From positions 1-64,000 of the forward strand of contig NZ_CP084754.1 of the NCBI RefSeq assembly GCF_020535545.1: a DNA stretch of 64,000 bases, given 5' to 3'. The position numbers were made by a program, and so were the translations under genes. The notes under the pieces were generated by a model. It was given only the letters and a program-made list of their open reading frames with translations. It searched no databases and was not told the DNA's origin. Below are positions 59,818 through 64,000 of the stretch, one piece after another (within the stretch, counting starts at the first letter, position 1; the number at the start of each line of letters is the position of its first letter). Source of the stretch: Roseateles sp. XES5 (GTDB lineage: Bacteria; Pseudomonadota; Alphaproteobacteria; Rhizobiales; Rhizobiaceae).

Positions 59818-60750
59818 TCAACGACCCTCAGCGCCATTTCCCGGCCACATCGCCATGCCGCGCATCGTCGCTTCCGCTTCGGTCAGAAGCCAGCGACGAA
59901 AAATCTCCACCTTGCGCGTGCGGGCACTTTGCGGGCGGGTAACGACGAAGTAGCCCTCGGGGAGGGGCACGGTCGCCTGTGTCGCCAAGACGATCTTTCC
60001 CATGGCGAGGTCATCGAAGGCGGAGACATCGCGAACGAGAGCAAGGCCCTGGCCGGCGGCGGCGGCCTGAATCAGCAGGGCGTCGTCGGCATAGCTCAAC
60101 CCCTTCAGCGCGCCACGTGGCGGCATGACGCCCAAGGCCGAAAGCCAGGTGAGCCAGTCCGCCCGGTTGCGATCATGGAGGAGGGGATAGCCCAGGCAAT
60201 CCTCCGGCATGGCAAGAGGGCCATCGAGAAGGCTCCCGGGCGCGGCGACCATGACGAGGCGCGTCGGAAAGAGGGGCGTGACCGCGAGCGAGGGCCAGCG
60301 GCCGGAACCGTGACGGATGGCGAGGTCGATGCCCATGGCTCTGAGGTCCATGACCTGCTCGGAGGTTTCGAGACGCAGTTCGATGCCCGGATGGACACGC
60401 GTGAAGCGGCCGATGCGTTCGGCGAGCCAGCAGGCGGCAAAAGAGGGCGTCGTGCTGACGACGAGCGTGTCCGGCCCCGGCCGCCGCTCGGTAAAGGCGT
60501 GGAGGGCGTCGTCGATCTGGCGGAAGCCGGGCGCGAGGTTGCCGTAGAGCAGCAGCCCTTCCCGTGTCAGCCGGATTTCACGGTTGCCCCGTTCGAAAAG
60601 GCTGACGCCGAGCTGGCCCTCCAGCATCTTGATCTGCTGGCTCACCGCGCCGGGCGTCACGCCAAGTTCGCCGGCCGCGCCCTTGACGCTGCCATGGCGG
60701 CCGACTTCGACAAATGCGCGCAGGGCAGGGAGGGAGACAGGCAGAGACAT
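59818..60750 (-). CDS. LysR-family transcriptional regulator (GcvA-like)
   Basis: 310 residues. N-terminal winged HTH: LPALRAFVEVGRHGSVKGAA, GELGVTPGAVSQQIKMLEGQ, LGVSLFERGNREIRLTREG, the pattern of the GcvA/AmpR branch. The C-terminal effector domain follows with VVSTTPSFAACWLAERIGRF and VDLAIRHG-type (GIDLAIRHGSGRWP). It is divergent from an MFS gene across 141 nt containing a palindrome of LysR type 8 nt before its own start, so it probably regulates itself and the transporter in response to the transported compound. Confidence 0.9.
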   Translation of the reverse strand: MSLPVSLPALRAFVEVGRHGSVKGAAGELGVTPGAVSQQIKMLEGQLGVSLFERGNREIRLTREGLLLYGNLAPGFRQIDDALHAFTERRPGPDTLVVSTTPSFAACWLAERIGRFTRVHPGIELRLETSEQVMDLRAMGIDLAIRHGSGRWPSLAVTPLFPTRLVMVAAPGSLLDGPLAMPEDCLGYPLLHDRNRADWLTWLSALGVMPPRGALKGLSYADDALLIQAAAAGQGLALVRDVSAFDDLAMGKIVLATQATVPLPEGYFVVTRPQSARTRKVEIFRRWLLTEAEATMRGMAMWPGNGAEGR

Positions 60751-60757
60751 GGCTTGA

Positions 60758-60774
60758 GTTTAGCCAGCCTAAAC
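60758..60774. promoter_or_regulatory. LysR-type operator palindrome
   Basis: GTTTAG at 60758-60763 and CTAAAC at 60769-60774 with a 5-nt centre, fitting the T-N11-A layout of LysR binding sites. It is 7 nt upstream of the LysR gene and in the shared promoter with the MFS gene. Confidence 0.6.
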
Positions 60775-60891
60775 CGAACGGCAACAGGATTCGTTTGTCG
60801 GGACGCGGCGGTTTGCCTAGAGCTTGATGCAGCCTTCGCGAGGAGATGGTGAAGGCTGTGTCACCAATGTTTCTGTCGAAGGCCCCTCCCA

Positions 60892-62103
60892 ATGGATTCC
60901 GGTTCCCGCCGCGGCTTGGAAATCACCCTGCTCTTCACCGCCTTCATCGCAGCGACCTATGGCTTCGGTCTCTATCTCTTTCCAGCAATGATCGAGCCGA
61001 TACGTGCAGATATCGGCTTTTCCTACGGCGCGATGGGCGTGGTGTCCGGCCTGGCGCAAGCCGGCTTCATGATTTCCGCGCTCCTGGCCGGATTTGCGAC
61101 GCTGCGCATCGGTGCTCTGCCGACGATCCTCGGCGCCATCGCCCTGTGCGCTCTTTGCCTGGCCGGCCTGTCGTTTGCGCCCAACGTCGTCGTCATGGCC
61201 GCGCTGCTGACATTGCTCGGTGGCTGCGCGGCGGCGATCTGGGTGCCGATGGTGGACGTGGCGCGGCAACTCATCCCCAAGACCCATCAGGGCAAGGCGC
61301 TGGGCCTGATGTCATCGGGCACGAGCTACGGCGTATTCCTCAACAGCGTGCTCCTGACTGGCCTTGCGGGACCCGGCGGATGGCGCATGCTCTGGCTGGT
61401 AACGGGCGTGCTTGCCGCCCTGCTCGCCCTTGCCGGCTTCTGGCGGTTGCGCGGTCTTGCCCCCGCCCGGTCTGCGGTGCAAGCTCCTGGACCTTCCATC
61501 CGCGCCCGGCTGCGCGCCATGCCGGCGGGATTGACGGCGGCCGTCCTGCTGATGATGTTTCTCAATGGTCTCGCCTGCATGCCGTTCCAGACCTACCTGT
61601 CGGCCTTCCTGCAAGGCGAGGCCGGTTATCCCGCAGAGACGGCGGCGTGGGCATGGCGCATCATCGGCCTTGTCGGCATGGTGAGCGGCTTTGCCGTGGG
61701 TGCGCTGGCCGACCACATCACGCTGCGCTGGGGCATGGTCGTGACCTATCTCATTCTCGCCGGCGCCTGCCAGGCCCTGATCACGGTCGGAGGTGGCGAA
61801 GCGAACCTGCGCCTCACCCTCGCCGCGGTCGCCTTCGGCCTCTCGTTCTATGCGATCTTCGGGCTGGTGCCGGCCTATATCGGCCAGATGTTCGGCGCGG
61901 GAAGCGCCGCACTGGTCTTCGCCTTCGGCAACATCGCGCTCGGCCTTGGCGGTATTCTCGGCAACGTGCTGGGTGGGATGCTGAAGACGGCCACGGGATC
62001 TTTCCTGCCGGCCTATCTCGTCATGGCGGGCGCGGCAGTGGCCTCAGCCTTGCTAGCCCTGTCGATGCCCGGCAGGCCGCAGGAAAGAGAACCGGCGGAA
62101 TGA
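60892..62103 (+). CDS. MFS transporter
   Basis: 403 residues, about 12 helices. LEITLLFTAFIAATYGFGLY opens the first helix. Motifs include GVVSGLAQAGFMISALLAGF in helix 2-3, WVPMVDVARQLIPKTHQGKA between halves, and GLVGMVSGFAVGALADHITL (the second-half MFS motif A). It most resembles the CynX/NimT and YbfB-type transporters of small organic anions. It is divergent from the LysR regulator and presumably controlled by it. Substrate unknown. Confidence 0.88.
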   Translation: MDSGSRRGLEITLLFTAFIAATYGFGLYLFPAMIEPIRADIGFSYGAMGVVSGLAQAGFMISALLAGFATLRIGALPTILGAIALCALCLAGLSFAPNVVVMAALLTLLGGCAAAIWVPMVDVARQLIPKTHQGKALGLMSSGTSYGVFLNSVLLTGLAGPGGWRMLWLVTGVLAALLALAGFWRLRGLAPARSAVQAPGPSIRARLRAMPAGLTAAVLLMMFLNGLACMPFQTYLSAFLQGEAGYPAETAAWAWRIIGLVGMVSGFAVGALADHITLRWGMVVTYLILAGACQALITVGGGEANLRLTLAAVAFGLSFYAIFGLVPAYIGQMFGAGSAALVFAFGNIALGLGGILGNVLGGMLKTATGSFLPAYLVMAGAAVASALLALSMPGRPQEREPAE

Positions 62104-62178
62104 GGCTCGGCCACGACGAGCCCGATATTCCAGCGAAATTTCCGATTCAATAAATAAAACAAAGAGGTATAGGAAAAT

Positions 62179-62209
62179 GCTCCGCCCCGGCAAGGACAGG
62201 GGGCGGAGC
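62179..62209 (-). terminator. Terminator after DUF2165 gene
   Basis: GCTCCGCCCC at 62179-62188 and GGGGCGGAGC at 62200-62209, 10-nt loop; on the minus strand followed by ATTTTCC. It lies just after the stop of the DUF2165 gene and may also terminate the convergent MFS transcript. Confidence 0.6.
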
Positions 62210-62216
62210 GGAGGCC

Positions 62217-62720
62217 TTAGCGGCCGTCGAGTTCGCCGTCCGGCAGAACGACGTAGATCAGCACGGCGATGATGGTGATGAAGAAGCGGAAGGCATCGGG
62301 CACGCCATTCCAGGTCTTCGACATCCACATGCCGAACCACTCGCCGCCGACGGACATGAAGCCTACCTGCCAGACGAGGAAGCCGAGCGTCAGGCCGGCA
62401 ATGGCAAGCCCCTTGGCACGGTTGAAGACGGCGGCGTCGGCCTTGCGCTGGCGCAGCATGGCGAAGGCGCCAACCCAGCACAGCACCGCGGTCAGCGTTT
62501 CAGCCGCGATGATGGCGATATAGCCGAGGTTCTGGAGGAGGGGGCTGGTAATGGCGCGATAGGTGATCGTCGCATCGGGGAAGATGGTGTCCATCGCGAA
62601 GACATGCATGACGAAGGCGAAATTCGTGCCGTAGTCGGTGATGTTGCCGAAGGCCACCAGTGAGGCGAAGAAGGCGATGGCGGCAACGAGAGCGGTCTTG
62701 CTCAGGCGGGTGATGATCAT
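62217..62720 (-). CDS. DUF2165 family small membrane protein
   Basis: 167 residues with four hydrophobic segments: KTALVAAIAFFASLVAFGNI first, YIAIIAAETLTAVLCWVGAF, LAIAGLTLGFLVWQVGFMSV and FFITIIAVLIYVVLP. The stretch NITDYGTNFAFVMHVFAMDT, then FPDATITYRAI is the DUF2165 signature. Inner-membrane location; function unknown. A terminator lies right after it. The right-hand gap to the I78 gene (62721-62997) holds only a terminator. Confidence 0.85.
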   Translation of the reverse strand: MIITRLSKTALVAAIAFFASLVAFGNITDYGTNFAFVMHVFAMDTIFPDATITYRAITSPLLQNLGYIAIIAAETLTAVLCWVGAFAMLRQRKADAAVFNRAKGLAIAGLTLGFLVWQVGFMSVGGEWFGMWMSKTWNGVPDAFRFFITIIAVLIYVVLPDGELDGR

Positions 62721-62937
62721 GATGGGCGTCCTTTCCGGTTCGGGGCGCCTCGCCGTTCTTTGAAAGGCGAAACGTCCTTTCCTTTTGCTTCTTGCAGGGC
62801 CGGGCCTGTTCTTGCCGGACCTGTTCCAGGCGCGGAAGGGCTGGCTCCCTTGCCTTCCTTCCGCGTCGTCCGGGGTTGCCGCGATTCGCCCGGTGCGTTC
62901 AACGCGCGAAATATGAGGGCAGGGGGCACAACGAAAA

Positions 62938-62973
62938 CGGGGAGGAAAGGTCCCTCTGGACCTTTCCTCCCCG
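62938..62973 (-). terminator. Strong terminator after I78 gene
   Basis: A perfect 16-bp stem, CGGGGAGGAAAGGTCC with GGACCTTTCCTCCCCG, with a 4-nt loop; on the minus strand a TTTTC run follows. It is 24 nt downstream of the I78 stop codon. Confidence 0.85.
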
Positions 62974-62997
62974 TCGCAGCGATCGGGATGGCAGGGA

Positions 62998-63306
62998 TCA
63001 ACCGCACATGGCGCGCGTGATCTTTCCTGTGGCCGGGTCGGTTTCGATGGTCACGCGCTCCTGGCGCAGATCCATCGTCACGCCGTCGCCGGGCTTGATC
63101 TGGCGCACGATCGTCGCGCCCGTCAGTTGCATGGCCTCGGCATCGGTGACCTTGTCCTTGCCGACAAGCGCGTCGGCGGCTTCCCGCTTGCAGATGCCGG
63201 GTTCAGCCGTCGCGGCCGCTTCGGGTTCCTTTTCCTTCTGGCAGCCGGCGGCGAGGAAGGCGAGGACGGTGGCTGCAAGCGCAGCGGTATGACGAATGGG
63301 AAGCAA
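62998..63306 (-). CDS. Peptidase inhibitor I78 family lipoprotein
   Basis: 102 residues if TTG 63306 (preceded by GAAAGGA) is the start; no ATG gives a complete signal. The N-terminus LPIRHTAALAATVLAFLAAG ends in a lipobox (FLAAGC), predicting an inner- or outer-membrane lipoprotein. The mature part has CKREAADALVGK, then TGATIVRQIKPGDGVTMDLR and RVTIETDPATGKITRAMCG, the I78 serine-peptidase-inhibitor signature. Its terminator is the strong hairpin at 62938-62973. Probably protects the envelope from proteases. Confidence 0.85.
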   Translation of the reverse strand: MLPIRHTAALAATVLAFLAAGCQKEKEPEAAATAEPGICKREAADALVGKDKVTDAEAMQLTGATIVRQIKPGDGVTMDLRQERVTIETDPATGKITRAMCG

Positions 63307-63413
63307 GACAAATCCTTTCTCTCGAAAGCTGCCAACAACCAACAGAATGCGGCGACAGCGGGGCACAACCCGGTTCACGCGAAGGGGGCAGCCCTCCCCT
63401 TCTCCGAAGGGCA

Positions 63414-63432
63414 GGGGAGGGGAGGGGAGGGG
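63414..63432 (+). repeat. G-quadruplex-type repeat (GGGGA)3GGGG
   Basis: Four runs of four G separated by single A residues at 63414-63432. A shorter three-run version (GGGGGAGGGGAGGGG) lies near 63532. They are in the gap between the I78 and NUDIX genes, upstream of I78. Confidence 0.5.
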
Positions 63433-63578
63433 CCTCGCATTTTCAACAAACAACGAAATCGATGGAATAGGAGGACGCGAGCGTGGCAGCGATGATTTTG
63501 CAACATTCGCCGCGGGCAAATCCGTCTTCGGGGGAGGGGAGGGGCCAAACGGCCCGCATCCGGCAGCCGGGAGAAGTG

Positions 63579-64000
63579 TCAGGCCTGTGTGCGGCGACTG
63601 GCCGGGCGGCGCCGGGCGGTCATTTTCGCAGCAAAGGCCTGCAGCAGCGGCTTCAGGCCGGCATCACCGATGAGCGCGGCCGCCTCGCCTGGTGCAAGCC
63701 AGCGGGTCTCGCGCTGCCAGACCGCCGGCCAGATCTGGTGCTGCCGCACCACTTCGAGCGGATAGACCGCGACCTCGCAGGAGATCGACCGCCCATCCTC
63801 GTCGACACGTTTGTCATAGGTGAAACGGCCGATGGGTTCGCTGCGCACGGTGCCGCGCACGCCGGCTTCCTCGAAGGCTTCGCGGGCCGCCGCTTCCGAT
63901 GGTTCCAGCCCTTCCACGGGCAGGCCCTTCGGCAGAATCCAGCGCCGGCGGCTGCGCGATGTCACGAGCAGGATTTCAATCCCGCCAGTGTCGGTAAAGC
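63579..64000 (-). CDS. NUDIX hydrolase, partial (5' end beyond the window)
   Basis: The C-terminal 140 residues are present. The frame is open to the right edge (GGIEILLVTSRSRRRWILPK is readable past a GTG at 63965), so the true start lies outside. The Nudix box GLPVEGLEPSEAAAREAFEE then AGVRG fits G-x5-E-x7-R-E-(U)-x-E-E-x-G-U. Then RFTYDKRVDEDGRSISCEVA and WPAVWQRETRWLAPGEAAAL follow. Family members hydrolyse nucleoside-diphosphate-linked compounds or diphosphoinositol-like substrates; specificity cannot be set from the fragment. Confidence 0.88.
   Translation of the reverse strand, partial: FTDTGGIEILLVTSRSRRRWILPKGLPVEGLEPSEAAAREAFEEAGVRGTVRSEPIGRFTYDKRVDEDGRSISCEVAVYPLEVVRQHQIWPAVWQRETRWLAPGEAAALIGDAGLKPLLQAFAAKMTARRRPASRRTQA

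Noticed and set aside
1..64000. CRISPR arrays, tRNA, rRNA or insertion sequences
   Set aside because: No regularly spaced repeats, no tRNA-like cloverleaf or rRNA-like stretch and no transposase motif or terminal inverted repeats were seen by eye in the window.

Overview
The window is GC-rich, densely coded DNA from an alphaproteobacterium, almost certainly one of the Rhizobiaceae (Rhizobium, Ensifer, Agrobacterium or Shinella-like; genus not resolvable by eye). It belongs to a secondary replicon: a complete repABC module lies on the minus strand at 55.3-59.2 kb, with a candidate counter-transcribed RNA between repB and repC, an AT-rich origin candidate inside repC, and two identical 16-bp parS palindromes beyond repA.

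Layout. (1) 0-12 kb is a stress and small-protein region: general-stress-type genes (YciF-like ferritin fold, glycine-zipper stress protein, PepSY-like periplasmic protein, PHB-depolymerase-family esterase), an HWE histidine kinase with a single-domain response regulator, and several very small membrane proteins. Three operons here share a conserved two-hairpin leader of about 50 nt just before the first ribosome binding site. Four promoters of the form GGAAC-N16-(G/T)GTT, resembling the rhizobial general stress sigma factor (EcfG/RpoE2) consensus, precede stress-type genes. Relics of a trehalohydrolase (treZ-like), a catalase (katE-like) and a frameshifted gene show ongoing decay. (2) 12-46 kb is a Wzx/Wzy-type exopolysaccharide locus: initiating polyprenyl-phosphate sugar-phosphate transferase, six glycosyltransferases, flippase, candidate polymerase, outer-membrane export protein, Wzz/Wzc-like co-polymerase, pyruvyl and acetyl transferases, gmd-fcl for GDP-L-fucose, an unassigned sugar cassette (class III aminotransferase, SDR, DUF4910 protein, RmlC-like epimerase, C-methyltransferase, nucleotidyltransferase, PIG-L deacetylase), a secreted DUF4038 glycoside hydrolase, two paralogous LuxR regulators, and a 1441-residue CheB-CheR-kinase-receiver-receiver-HTH fusion. 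(3) 46.8-49.7 kb is a plasmid module scpB-DUF1403-tyrosine recombinase with a strong palindrome ahead of the recombinase. (4) 49.8-55.1 kb holds accessory metabolism genes. (5) 55.3-60 kb is the replication and partition block with a WGR-domain gene between the two parS sites. (6) 60-64 kb has a LysR/MFS divergent pair, a DUF2165 membrane protein, an I78 inhibitor lipoprotein and a NUDIX gene cut by the window edge.

How it fits together. The polysaccharide genes can account for initiation on a lipid carrier, assembly, flipping, polymerisation, export and decoration of a fucose-containing, probably pyruvylated and acetylated polymer; the LuxR pair and the giant hybrid kinase lie inside the locus and are its likely regulators. 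The left region looks like part of a general stress regulon. All functions are inferred from recognisable motifs and gene context; no database search was run.
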